The notes under the pieces were generated by a model. It made no database searches, was not told the origin of the DNA, and worked only from the letters and a program-made list of their open reading frames with translations. DNA of 64,000 bases from CAZHJK01 sp964533275 (GTDB lineage: Bacteria; Bacillota; Clostridia; Eubacteriales; Garciellaceae), in the NCBI GenBank assembly GCA_964533275.1, contig CAZHJK010000003.1, positions 109,112 to 173,111 of the forward strand, in the 5' to 3' direction. The position numbers and the translations under genes are program-made. Positions 51,707-60,402 of the stretch are shown here, piece after piece (positions within the stretch are counted from its first letter, which is position 1; each line of letters opens with the position of its first letter).

Positions 51707-52434
51707 ACAATCACCTTCTTACTTAGGGGTTTTATTAACACAAATAAAATAACGATTAATACTAATAGTGGAATAATTCCAATAAAAATATTTTTAAAGT
51801 CCTGATTAATAATGCCAAAGATAGCAGTTTTAGCTAAAGACATTGGTGTTAGGTAATCTCTTAAAAGGTTAATTATTCGAATGTCTGGAAGAGGAAAATA
51901 TAAGCCTGTTATAATAGGTGCAACAATACCATATAAGGATGTAATAGCTGTAGCTGTTCTCACCCTCTTTGTTAAGAATAAAATGATTGTACCTAGTAAT
52001 TGATTAAAAACTACTGAAATAAGTAGTACAAGTAATATGGGGATTAAGTGATCAAACTTGGTATCAAGAATTAAAATAGAAAAAAGAACAACAACTACAG
52101 TTTGTAAAAAACTTACCAATATGCTTGTAAATAATATGGATGAAACAATCTTTCTAGGATTAACCGGTGTTGCAAGTAATCTATCACGCATTGGTGTTAG
52201 AAAATCCTGGCCTAGGGTTTCAAAGCTAATTGCCGCTCCATAAATTTGAAATGTTAGGGCAAAGCCAATGGTTAATACAATTGAAAATTGGGCCATATAA
52301 TCACTTGCACCAGTATCTATAATTCCGTTTGAATAAACATAGTTAAAAAAAGATATTAACAAGATAGGTAAAAATATGAGGATAAGATGCCCAAATAAAT
52401 CCCTAGAGCTTCTTAATATATGAAATTTAAACAT
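51703..52434 (-). CDS. ABC-2 type permease 2
   Basis: 243 residues, six membrane helices, YadH/DrrB-like (GQDFLTPMRDRLLATPVNPRK is the cytoplasmic coupling loop). It overlaps its neighbours on both sides by one to four bases, so the ATPase and two permeases are made together. Substrate unknown; drug, peptide antibiotic or lipid export is typical for such cassettes. Confidence 0.92.
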   Translation of the reverse strand: MFKFHILRSSRDLFGHLILIFLPILLISFFNYVYSNGIIDTGASDYMAQFSIVLTIGFALTFQIYGAAISFETLGQDFLTPMRDRLLATPVNPRKIVSSILFTSILVSFLQTVVVVLFSILILDTKFDHLIPILLVLLISVVFNQLLGTIILFLTKRVRTATAITSLYGIVAPIITGLYFPLPDIRIINLLRDYLTPMSLAKTAIFGIINQDFKNIFIGIIPLLVLIVILFVLIKPLSKKVIV

Positions 52435-53369
52435 TATTCCACCCCATCCCTTAATTGTTTTCCTGTTAGGGTTAAAAATACATCTTCAAGGTTTGGTTGT
52501 TTAGAATTAACATTAACAATTCGTAATGGGGCAAGAACTGCAACTATTTTATCTATAATAGAAACACCACCGGGAACAATAATATGATATTGGTTTTCTT
52601 TTATTATAACTTCCTTTATATCTGGCATTGCTAAAAGTTCTTCTTTCTGAACCTCGCTTGCAATTGCCACATCTACCAATATATGTGAATCCCCTGTAAT
52701 GCGGCCGATAAGCTCTTGGAGGGTACCTGATGCGATAACATGTCCTTGATCCATGATATAAACCCTACTGGCAATAGCTTCTACTTCCTCAATATAGTGG
52801 GAGGTATATATTACCGTGGTACCTTCAGATGCAGTTTTCTTAACAAAATCTAAAATATAGTTTCTTGATTGAGGATCAATCCCCACAGTAGGCTCATCCA
52901 TTATAAGTAACTTTGGACGATGGAGGATAGAACAGCCAATATTTAGTCTTCTTTTCATCCCACCTGAAAATTGACTAGGACGATCATTTATTCGTTCTTC
53001 TAAGCCTATAATTTTAGAGACTTCATTAATCCTATTTTCAAGCTCTTGTTTTTTTAATCCATATAGACTTCCAAAGAATGCTAGGTTTTCCCTTGCAGTC
53101 ATATCATCATAAATGGTAATTTCTTGTGTTACAAAGCCGATTTGACTTCTAATTTTCTTATTTTTTCCATCCTGCTTTAGATCAAATACAGATATTTCAC
53201 CCTCGTCTATTGGTAGTAATCCAATAATAGATTTTATACAGGTTGTTTTTCCTGCTCCATTAGGACCTAGTAATCCGATTACTTCTCCCTTTTCTACTTC
53301 TAATGACAAATAGTCTAAAGCTAGATTATCATTAAAGCGTTTAATTACATTCTCCATTTTTAATATCAT
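52434..53369 (-). CDS. ABC transporter ATP-binding protein (ABC-2 exporter)
   Basis: 311 residues. Walker A GPNGAGKTT, Q-loop GFVTQEITIYDD, signature FSGGMKRRL, Walker B LLIMDEPTVGIDPQ and switch His YTSHYIEE. The C-terminal part after residue 220 is the CcmA/DrrA-like extension. First gene of the export and two-component operon. Confidence 0.95.
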   Translation of the reverse strand: MILKMENVIKRFNDNLALDYLSLEVEKGEVIGLLGPNGAGKTTCIKSIIGLLPIDEGEISVFDLKQDGKNKKIRSQIGFVTQEITIYDDMTARENLAFFGSLYGLKKQELENRINEVSKIIGLEERINDRPSQFSGGMKRRLNIGCSILHRPKLLIMDEPTVGIDPQSRNYILDFVKKTASEGTTVIYTSHYIEEVEAIASRVYIMDQGHVIASGTLQELIGRITGDSHILVDVAIASEVQKEELLAMPDIKEVIIKENQYHIIVPGGVSIIDKIVAVLAPLRIVNVNSKQPNLEDVFLTLTGKQLRDGVE

Positions 53370-53488
53370 TTACATCACCTCGAAAATAACTATACAGAAG
53401 TTTTGGATTTATTAGTAGTTACATTTGTCACAATATTTTCCCCTTTTTTATTCTTTTTATCAGATTAGAGAAGTAGATATAGACTTAA

Positions 53489-53533
53489 CGAAAAAAAGAG
53501 AGTTACTCTTCCAAAGAAAGAATAGCCCTCTTT
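53489..53533 (-). terminator. Terminator of the EamA transporter genes
   Basis: Read on the minus strand, AGAG-TATTCTT pairs with AAGAGTA-CTCT and is followed by seven T. Confidence 0.7.
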
Positions 53534-53591
53534 TGATCCATTGGATTACACCTCCATGGTATAAGTGCTTTCTTGTTTAGCCTAGGGGAAC

Positions 53592-54554
53592 CTAGGGTTC
53601 ACTAAGGGAGGTAGCAGCTTTGCTACTATTTCTATACTTATCTATTAATTTCTCTCCATATTCAACTAGGATTACAGACAGAATAACTAGTATAATACCC
53701 AAAAATTTTAAACCCAATATATTTTCGTCGAAGAATATAAAAGAAGCCAATACTGCCACGGGAACCTCTATAGTCATTACTATGCTAGCCTTGGAGGATT
53801 GTATATTGTGGGACATGCCGGTTGTATAAAATAGATATCCCAAAGTAATTACAAAGAATCCTATTGCAAATAGATTTACTATAATAGGAATATTGTATTC
53901 TATCAGAAACAACTCTCTTGGATTAGTAAAAAGAAAATTAAATAAAGTGCCAAAGCCCATTGTATAGCATACAATTACAAGCTGATGGTACTTAGCTACC
54001 AGACTTTTACTAATAATGAGCACAAGGGAGAAAGCAAATCCTGCTCCAAGTCCAAATAATAGCCCCAATTCATTTAATGTTACAGCTTCCAAGGATCCCC
54101 CTGTTGCAGTTAAAAAGCAGCCTATTAAGGAGATGACTAGGGCAATAACTTTAGGCAGGCTCAGTAATTCTTTATATAGTATTCTTGCAATTATGGTTAC
54201 AAATACAGGGAAAGAGTATAGTAGAACCACTGCTGTGGCCATTGAAGTTTTTTCAATAGCATAAAAATAAAAAGTATTAGATAATGTTTGAGAAAAGAAT
54301 CCCAGAACTACCATAGTAAGTAATCCTTTTCTATCCACTTTTAAATAATCTCTATGTCGAATGATAAGGTAAATAAATAGAATAGTAAAGGATATAAAGG
54401 GACGAAAGAAGTTTATAATATTAATTGATATATCATAAGATGATAAGAAATTTACAAATATCCCTGTGCACCCAAATAGGATTCCAGAGATTGCAACAAA
54501 TAGATAACCCTTTAAAGACTTTGAGAGTTTCAAAACCATCATCCCTTCAATCAT
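53592..54554 (-). CDS. EamA/DMT family transporter, paralogue 2
   Basis: 320 residues, ten membrane helices in two EamA repeats (GILFGCTGIFVNFLS; FFRPFISFTILFIYL; TATGGSLEA). It begins immediately after the stop of its paralogue (TAA-ATG), so the pair is translationally coupled. The two proteins are alike along their whole length. Export of an amino acid or metabolite is likely; substrate unknown. Confidence 0.9.
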   Translation of the reverse strand: MIEGMMVLKLSKSLKGYLFVAISGILFGCTGIFVNFLSSYDISINIINFFRPFISFTILFIYLIIRHRDYLKVDRKGLLTMVVLGFFSQTLSNTFYFYAIEKTSMATAVVLLYSFPVFVTIIARILYKELLSLPKVIALVISLIGCFLTATGGSLEAVTLNELGLLFGLGAGFAFSLVLIISKSLVAKYHQLVIVCYTMGFGTLFNFLFTNPRELFLIEYNIPIIVNLFAIGFFVITLGYLFYTTGMSHNIQSSKASIVMTIEVPVAVLASFIFFDENILGLKFLGIILVILSVILVEYGEKLIDKYRNSSKAATSLSEP

Positions 54555-55520
54555 TTAATTTATGTTTCTGTGGTGAATAGAAACTTTGCTACTCTTCTTA
54601 TACTTTGCCATTAAATTCTCTCCATATTCTACCAGAATTACAGATAGAATTACCAGTAAAACGCCAAATAACTTAACCCCAAATATATTTTCATTGAATA
54701 TTATAAAGGAAACAAAAACAGCTACGGGAACCTCTATAGTATTGATTATACTAGCTTTCGAAGTTTGAATTTTGTAGGATATGCCAGTTGTATAAAAAAG
54801 ATATGCCAAGGTATTCACAAGAAAACCTATAGCCAAAAGATTAAGTATTATAGATGTATTATACTCAATCAGAAATAGCTCCCTGGGGTTAAAAAAGAGA
54901 AAACTAAATAATGAACCAAAGCCCATGGAATAGCATACAATGGTTAGCTGATGGTACTTTGTAACCAGGCTTTTACTGATAATGGGAACAAGGGAGAAGG
55001 CGAATCCTGCTCCAAGTCCTAATAGTACGCCCAATTCATTTAATTTTAGAACCTCCAAGGATCCCCCGGTAGCAGTTAGAAAACAGCCTGTTAAGGATAT
55101 GATAAGTGCAATGATTTTAGGTAGAGTCAGCAATTCTTTATAAAGAATTCTTGCTATAATGGTTACAAATACAGGGAATGAATATAAAAGAACAACTGCT
55201 GTGGCAATTGTAGTTCTTTCGATGGAGGAAAAGTAAAAGGTATTAAATAATGTTTGAGAAAAGAAACCTAATAAAGCTATAATAAGTAATCCTTTTCTGT
55301 CAACCTTTAGAAGGTCTCTATGTCGAAGAAAAAGATAAATATATAAAATAATAAAGGATATAAAAGGTCGGAAGAAGCTTATAATATTAGTTGGGACATT
55401 AAAGGCAGATAGGAAATTGACAAATATCCCAACACAGCCAAATAGGATTCCAGAGATTGCAATAAATAGATAACCCTTAGAAGATACTGAGAGTTTCAAG
55501 ACCATCATCCTTTCAACCAT
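54555..55520 (-). CDS. EamA/DMT family transporter, paralogue 1
   Basis: 321 residues, ten membrane helices, product of a tandem duplication with 53592. Both share GYLF-AISGILFGC and the stretch ATAVVLLYSFPVFVTIIAR exactly. Differences are spread over loops and helices, so the duplication is not very recent. Upstream lies a 145-base gap shared with the divergent VOC gene. Confidence 0.9.
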   Translation of the reverse strand: MVERMMVLKLSVSSKGYLFIAISGILFGCVGIFVNFLSAFNVPTNIISFFRPFISFIILYIYLFLRHRDLLKVDRKGLLIIALLGFFSQTLFNTFYFSSIERTTIATAVVLLYSFPVFVTIIARILYKELLTLPKIIALIISLTGCFLTATGGSLEVLKLNELGVLLGLGAGFAFSLVPIISKSLVTKYHQLTIVCYSMGFGSLFSFLFFNPRELFLIEYNTSIILNLLAIGFLVNTLAYLFYTTGISYKIQTSKASIINTIEVPVAVFVSFIIFNENIFGVKLFGVLLVILSVILVEYGENLMAKYKKSSKVSIHHRNIN

Positions 55521-55683
55521 TTAATAGGTATATCTGTATTATATTATGGAAGCGTATAAAAATCTATATATTAAAAGGATTAGGGAGCATATTTATAAAA
55601 GATACCACAAATGATATACTAAAGGTACGGTGATAGAGATGCCTCAAAAAGTATGAAAGATTAAAATGAATGGAGGAATTACT

Positions 55684-56055
55684 ATGAAATTTGCCCATGC
55701 TACAATTACAGTAATGGATATGGAAGAATCATTGAAATTCTATCAAGAGATAGTAGGATTAAATATTGATAGTAAAATTTCGACTGAAACCGGACCAGAG
55801 ATTGTATTTCTAGGAGAAGGGGAAACAAAGGTAGAACTAATCTATTATGGACAAAATAAAGAAATAAAAATGGGGGAGGATATTTCCCTTGGATTTCAAG
55901 TAGAATCCCTTGAAGAAAAAATGAATTTTATTCAAGAAAAAGGAATAAAAATACATAGCGGTCCCTTTCAACCAAATCCAGCAACAAGGTTTTTCTATGT
56001 ACAAGATCCAAATGGTTTAAAGATACAATTTATAGAGATAAATGTGTCAAATTAA
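55684..56055 (+). CDS. VOC (glyoxalase-like) family protein
   Basis: 123 residues from ATG 55684 (TGGAGGAATT ahead). A two-module glyoxalase/bleomycin-resistance fold: KFAHATITVMDMEESLKFYQEIVGL, and the C-terminal TRFFYVQDPNGLKIQFIE with a conserved metal-ligand Glu. Lactoylglutathione-lyase-like, but the exact substrate is not known. Its last four codons and stop lie inside the left end (TGTCAA...) of a repeat element, so the natural C-terminus may have been altered by insertion. Confidence 0.85.
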   Translation: MKFAHATITVMDMEESLKFYQEIVGLNIDSKISTETGPEIVFLGEGETKVELIYYGQNKEIKMGEDISLGFQVESLEEKMNFIQEKGIKIHSGPFQPNPATRFFYVQDPNGLKIQFIEINVSN

Positions 56056-56714
56056 AATAAACTCGTTCCAATACAAATAAACTCGTTCCGAACAAAATAA
56101 AGTCGGTAAGAAAAATTGAGAGAAAACAGGATTAACCCTCCTGCTTTTCTTTTTTTATTGGAGAAAAAAACGGGAAAAAGGATGGGAAGACAGGATAAAG
56201 ATTTAAGATACAAGAGGAAAAAATTGAGTAAAAATTGAGTAAAAAACTGAAAAAATGATTGGAAAATACCTTCTATTACTCCTTTGAAATCCAATAATAT
56301 CTTGAGGAAAAAGAGGGGATAAAAAGCTTGGAAACAAGTGAAATCAAAGTAATTGATAAAACCATAGGAAAAGATTTGAGCATAAAGATTGAGGAAAATC
56401 TCCTCCTAATCCTTAATACTTTTCCTGCTTTCCTTTCTGCATTTATTCCTTAAAACTTATATCTTCCTCCTGCATTTCCTCCTGCTTTTGCCCTTGCCTT
56501 TATCCTTGGAACTTACCACTTATCCCTTGTTTTACCCTGCATTTCTTCCTGATTTCTTACCGACTTTTTTTTCATAAATCGGAGGAGAATTGGAAAATAC
56601 AGGAAATGAAAAAGGAATATTTCTGAACGACTTTATTTACTGGGAGAAAATGGGAGGTCGAGGAATGGGGGGTTTGAGGGAGGTGGTTCTGTAAGAGTTT
56701 ATTTTGAATTGACA
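56045..56714. mobile_element. Inverted-repeat element without transposase (MITE-like), a
   Basis: The left end is TGTCAA-TT-AAAATAAACTC with two further AAATAAACTCGTTC-like copies next to it; the right end, inverted, is GAGTTTATTTT-GAA-TTGACA with a subterminal ACGACTTTATTTAC. Multiple subterminal copies and TGT ends are like IS21-family termini. The 670-bp interior has no ORF of note; its first half is purine-rich and the middle pyrimidine-rich, and GTCGGTAAGAA at 56105 recurs inverted near 56556. Confidence 0.55.
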
Positions 56715-56719
56715 AAAAT

Positions 56720-56990
56720 TGTCAAATTAAAATAAACTCGTTCCCAACAAAATAAACTCGGTAAGAAAAATTGAGAGAAAAGTGGGATTAACCCTCCTGC
56801 TTTTCTTTTTTTATTGGAGAAAAAATCGGGAAAAAGGATAGGAAGACAGGATAAAGTTTTAAGAAAAAGATGTCAAACTAAAATAAACTCGTTCCAATAC
56901 AAATAAACTCGTTCAGAAGAAAATAAACTTGGTAAGAAAATAAGTGAATGTAAAATTATGTTTTAAAACATAGAATCTATTAATTTGACA
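56720..56990. mobile_element. Further MITE-like ends, b and c
   Basis: Element b begins at 56720 five bases after element a and repeats its first 140 bases with few changes (the GAGAAAA...CTCCTGCTTTTCTTTT hairpin, GGAAGACAGGATAAAG). At 56871 a third left end appears (TGTCAAACTAAAATAAACTC) with two AAATAAACTCGTTC copies. TTTGACA at 56984-56990 could be the right end. Element b seems interrupted by c. Confidence 0.5.
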
Positions 56991-57142
56991 CTCAGAGGTG
57001 AAAACATAAACAAAGCAAATAAAATAAACACAATACTTATAATAAATGTTATTTTATTTGTTTTGTTCTTCTTATAATTTGATATAGCTTTTATTAAAAG
57101 GACAATTCCTATAATTAAAATTAAAAAATACCAAAATCCCAT
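56963..57142 (-). CDS. Small two-helix membrane protein (59 aa)
   Basis: ATG 57142 follows AAAGGAAGTGC on the minus strand. The product starts MGFWYFLILIIGIVLLIKA, has a Lys/Asn-rich loop (NYKKNKTNK), a second hydrophobic helix (ITFIISIVFILFALFMF) and ends PLSVKLIDSMF. Two membrane segments with a short cytoplasmic loop are expected. No family recognised. The last 10 codons lie within the repeat-element cluster. It is transcribed toward the repeats, downstream of the 57268 lipoprotein gene. Confidence 0.65.
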   Translation of the reverse strand: MGFWYFLILIIGIVLLIKAISNYKKNKTNKITFIISIVFILFALFMFSPLSVKLIDSMF

Positions 57143-57267
57143 TTAAGCACTTCCTTTTTTTATTTTACCTTAGCTATCTTAAATTTACAGACTCCCTTTA
57201 TGAGCTTAAATTTGTTATCACGCTTAAATCTACAAGTGCGAGCATTATTAAAATGATATGCCATGGT

Positions 57268-57801
57268 TTATGGTAATTCATTATTTTTAATTTCTGAAAT
57301 ATCTTGAAACACCCTTGAATATACATCTTTTATATTTACATCACTTTCTGTATCATTGTATAATCCATAACCCCAAAACTTCTCCTTAACATATAGTAAA
57401 CCAGTTATATAGTTTCCAGATTTAGAATCTGGTTCATCTTCGTAAGACAGGTCCTCCTCAATAAAATTAACATGAGATTTTTCATCATCAATAAAATAAA
57501 AAGGGATTTCTGATTCCTTGTATATTGAAGCATACTCAGCATTAGATGCTTCGGATAAATTATCTTTAGTAATAAATACTGCATCATATTGAGAGTCAAA
57601 GGAATCCTTTTTTAAAATATCAAAATCAATTTCTTTAAACTCTATCTGCAATTCTCTAATTTCTGGAATATTACCAATTATTCCAATTTGCAATTTCTCG
57701 CCATCATACTCTTTTGATTTGACATCATTAGAGTCCGTACATCCTGTTAGGAGTAATAAAAGCATTATAATAGTAAATATAGTTTTCTTAATAATTCTCA
57801 C
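57268..57801 (-). CDS. Hypothetical lipoprotein
   Basis: 177 residues. Lipoprotein signal peptide with lipobox LLLTGC (Cys21). The mature part has KLQIGIIGNIPEIRELQIEF and YDAVFITKDNLSEAS, then FYFIDDEKSH, resembling the Rossmann-like half of small solute-binding folds, but no family can be named. TTTAAAGGAGGTGAGA precedes the ATG. Two unrelated short exported genes lie upstream in the same direction; each has its own AT-rich gap, so they need not form an operon. Confidence 0.65.
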   Translation of the reverse strand: MRIIKKTIFTIIMLLLLLTGCTDSNDVKSKEYDGEKLQIGIIGNIPEIRELQIEFKEIDFDILKKDSFDSQYDAVFITKDNLSEASNAEYASIYKESEIPFYFIDDEKSHVNFIEEDLSYEDEPDSKSGNYITGLLYVKEKFWGYGLYNDTESDVNIKDVYSRVFQDISEIKNNELP

Positions 57802-57934
57802 CTCCTTTAAAGTTATTTTATTATATTATACTTGTACAACTTATAATATAAATGTAGTTATGGGATTTGCACATAAAACTACTTATATGTAATATCTATC
57901 TTATAATATTAGATATTAGAAATCTGTTGTAGGT

Positions 57935-58336
57935 TTAATAAAGATATAATTCCTCAATAGTGTATGTTCTGAATAAATTCTTCGGGAAACAATTTTCCCT
58001 TAGCCGTATAAAATAGCTATCCCCTGATTGTATATAATCCCAAACCTCACTTATAGTTGTCTCCTTTGATTCTTCCTTTTCATCAACAAAAAGCTTGAAA
58101 GTATATTCGTCATTTACTTCAATTTCCACTTCTTGCTCTTCTTTTTTAATTGTTTCTATCAATTTTTCATCCATAAGTTTAAAATTCCCCTGATATCCAC
58201 TAATATAATAGGCATCCATGCCTGTGTTCTTATCAGTTACATGAAACCACCCAAAGTAATCTGTGGAACCATTGTAAATAATTATTAGTATAAGTATACT
58301 AATCACGCTAAAAACAATCTTCTTTTTATTTTTCAT
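57935..58336 (-). CDS. Hypothetical membrane-anchored protein
   Basis: 133 residues. One N-terminal membrane segment (KKIVFSVISILILIIIYNG) followed by an extracellular domain with FGWFHVTDKNTGMDAYYISGYQ and EVEIEVNDEYTFKLFVDEKEE. No recognised family. GGGGAGTG stands ahead of the ATG. Unknown function. Confidence 0.6.
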   Translation of the reverse strand: MKNKKKIVFSVISILILIIIYNGSTDYFGWFHVTDKNTGMDAYYISGYQGNFKLMDEKLIETIKKEEQEVEIEVNDEYTFKLFVDEKEESKETTISEVWDYIQSGDSYFIRLRENCFPKNLFRTYTIEELYLY

Positions 58337-58385
58337 TTCACACTCCCCAAATGTTACACATAATAAAAATTATGTGTCTTATGAT

Positions 58386-59012
58386 TTACAATTCTCTGTC
58401 ACTAAAGGTTAATGTAATAACCTGTACAAAATCCATTCCTTCGAACTTAGATGGAGTAAAATAGTCTTGGAGAGAGTAGGTGCTCATACTTGTACCACTA
58501 TCATAAACCATAAGAGCAATAGGTATTTCTTTATTGATTTCAATCTTCTGAAATTCCTTTAAGAAACCTTTAATAGAGGCCATTGGTTCAGTATCAAGTA
58601 AAATTTCATCTGTTTTGTATGAGGCTCTTCCACCAGAATTTATAATGAAATCAATAGCATAATTTTCTTTTAATTGCATTGTGAAAGTTCCAGTTAATTG
58701 CTCTATAGGCTCCCTGTCTGTGCCTATTGAAATCGCTCCACCACCAATACTACTCCAATTTTTGTCGCCTTCAAGCTTATAAACATTTACATTTAATGTT
58801 ATTGCTTCTTTTGGTGCATGAAAGGAAATTATTTGAGAATTGTCTTCCATTCCAAATGATTGTAATATATATTTCTCACTTTCTGAAAGTTCGTATGGTG
58901 CTATACCTTCTTCTGTTAAGAGTTTAGTGAAATCTTCCTTAGCTGAACAGGCGACTAAAGTCATTATAAAAATAAATATTAATATTAGCGAAAATATTCT
59001 CCTTCTTTTCAT
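58386..59012 (-). CDS. Hypothetical lipoprotein
   Basis: 208 residues. Signal peptide with lipobox TLVAC (Cys22). The mature domain is predicted beta-rich (ITLNVNVYKLEGD, GAISIGTDREP, FTMQLKENYAIDFIINSGGRASYK). No family recognised. TGGAGGTAT precedes the ATG. Unknown function; with 57268 and 57935 it makes a short run of exported unknowns. Confidence 0.65.
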   Translation of the reverse strand: MKRRRIFSLILIFIFIMTLVACSAKEDFTKLLTEEGIAPYELSESEKYILQSFGMEDNSQIISFHAPKEAITLNVNVYKLEGDKNWSSIGGGAISIGTDREPIEQLTGTFTMQLKENYAIDFIINSGGRASYKTDEILLDTEPMASIKGFLKEFQKIEINKEIPIALMVYDSGTSMSTYSLQDYFTPSKFEGMDFVQVITLTFSDREL

Positions 59013-59191
59013 ATATACCTCCAGAAATAAACTATTTTTTTTCTTTATTTCACCTAATTCTACTTATGTGTCATTATTCTATAAAGGATGAAAAAATCCC
59101 TTTTAAATTTTACATTAGTTTAACTATTGCTGAATTTTGAGGTTCTTATAGTATCTTAAACTTTATATAGAAATCCACTTATAAGCATTAA

Positions 59192-59581
59192 TATACCCAT
59201 GCGTCCATATCCTTAGATTTTGAACTTAAAGATATGTATAGCTTTAGCAGAAGGTATACTTATAACCCTTTTATAGGTTGTTTTAAGAAAGAAGAAGTTA
59301 ACAAAGGGGTATATACATATAATTATAGGGGTCTAGTGGACAATTTGTTTAAAATAAAAGAGTATGATGAAAATAAATTCTTATGCTCGGAATTTGTATA
59401 TCATATACTAGAAAAAAATAAAATTGTGGATTTAAACTTACCTAGGAATTTAGTAAGACCACAAAATTTGTATAGTTTCAAGAGTGAAATTATATATAAA
59501 GGAAATCTGAAAAGCTTTGGAAAGATTGATAATATTATCAATAATTATGAAGTTAATGTTGGGAGATTAAGTATTTCATAA
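59192..59581 (+). pseudogene. 5'-truncated papain-like (YiiX/NlpC-type) peptidase
   Basis: An ORF from 59234 reads MYSFSRRYTYNPFIGCFKKEE and later FLCSEFVYHILEKNKI and LPRNLVRPQNLY, which match the C-terminal half of permuted papain-like amidases (catalytic Cys in LCSEF). Upstream the same frame continues as THASISLDFELKD, including the conserved His, back to a TAA at 59189-59191. The N-terminal half is missing and there is no ribosome site at 59234. This is a gene fragment. Confidence 0.75.
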
Positions 59582-59684
59582 AATTTTTACAATTTCTAAT
59601 CTAATTTTAATCTTTCCTTAATGTTTATATAATAAGTCTCTTTTATAATAAAAACACAATAAGAAAATATTTGGAGGGGTTTTA

Positions 59685-59822
59685 ATGAAAATAACAATAG
59701 AAATGATTGATGAATTAAGAAAAAGAGCCAATGTAAGTTTTGAGGATGCTAAGATGGCTGATAGCCAGCTTTTTAGAGCTGGAATTAAAACACGAGGTAT
59801 ATCAGGTAGAACAATCCCATGA
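59685..59822 (+). pseudogene. 5' fragment of a UBA/EF-Ts-like (DUF4342-like) gene, fused to the regulator gene
   Basis: TTGGAGGGG precedes an ATG coding for MKITIEMIDELRKRANVSF followed by EDAK, the typical N-terminal UBA-like helix pair of DUF4342 proteins (consensus VSYEEAKEAL). After about 23 residues the similarity stops and the frame runs out of phase through the regulator gene to a TGA at 59820. The real 3' part of this gene is lost. Confidence 0.7.
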
Positions 59823-60402
59823 TGGTAGAGAGGGACTTCAAAGAGCACAGGATGAGGAGTTTGATCTAATAATACTTGACAAAATGCTTCCCCATTTAGA
59901 TGGGATAGAAATATTAAGGAGAATAAGGCAGACTTCGGAGGTTCCAATTATTATGCTTACTGCTAAGGATGAAGTTATGGATAAGGTTATAGGATTAGAT
60001 ATGGGAGCAAATGATTATATAACAAAACCCTTTGCAATAGAAGAAATTTTTGCTAGGATAAGGGCTGCTTTAAAGATAAGAAATTATAATGTTTCAAAAG
60101 AAAAGTCTCTACAGATAGGAAGTTTAAAGCTGGACATTAGCAAACATAGGGTAACCTATAAAGATGAATTGGTAGAGCTTACAAAGAAAGAGTTTGACCT
60201 GCTTCAGTATTTCTTAGAAAACCCAAATATAGTTTTGACTAGAGATATGATCCTACAAAGAGTATGGGGATATGATTACTTAGGAGATACCAATGTGGTA
60301 GATGTTTATATCCGTTACTTAAGGAGTAAGATAGATGACAAGTATAGTAAAAAGATTATTCACACCGTCAGAGGGGTGGGGTACCTATTAAACAATGAGT
60401 AA
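59746..60402 (+). pseudogene. OmpR-type response regulator lacking its N-terminus (ArlR-like)
   Basis: From ATG 59746 (or TTG 59740) the frame encodes LRWLIASFLELELKHEVYQ, then the phospho-acceptor in DLIILDKMLPHLDG, MLTAKDEVMDKVIGLDMGANDYITKPF and a complete winged-helix DNA-binding domain. The first strand with the acidic pair (ILIVEDE in relatives) is absent and replaced by the UBA-like gene start in another frame. Neither start has a ribosome site. Without the acidic pocket, phosphorylation should fail. The DNA-binding part could still be made. The kinase gene overlaps its end by eight bases. Confidence 0.75.

Noticed and set aside
53535..53591. CCTAGG palindromes behind the EamA pair as a regulatory site
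   Set aside because: Short, imperfect and downstream of a stop codon; nothing supports a specific role.
56046..56960. Intact insertion sequence
   Set aside because: No ORF in any frame resembles a transposase (no DDE, IstA or IstB motif), so only transposase-free elements are claimed.
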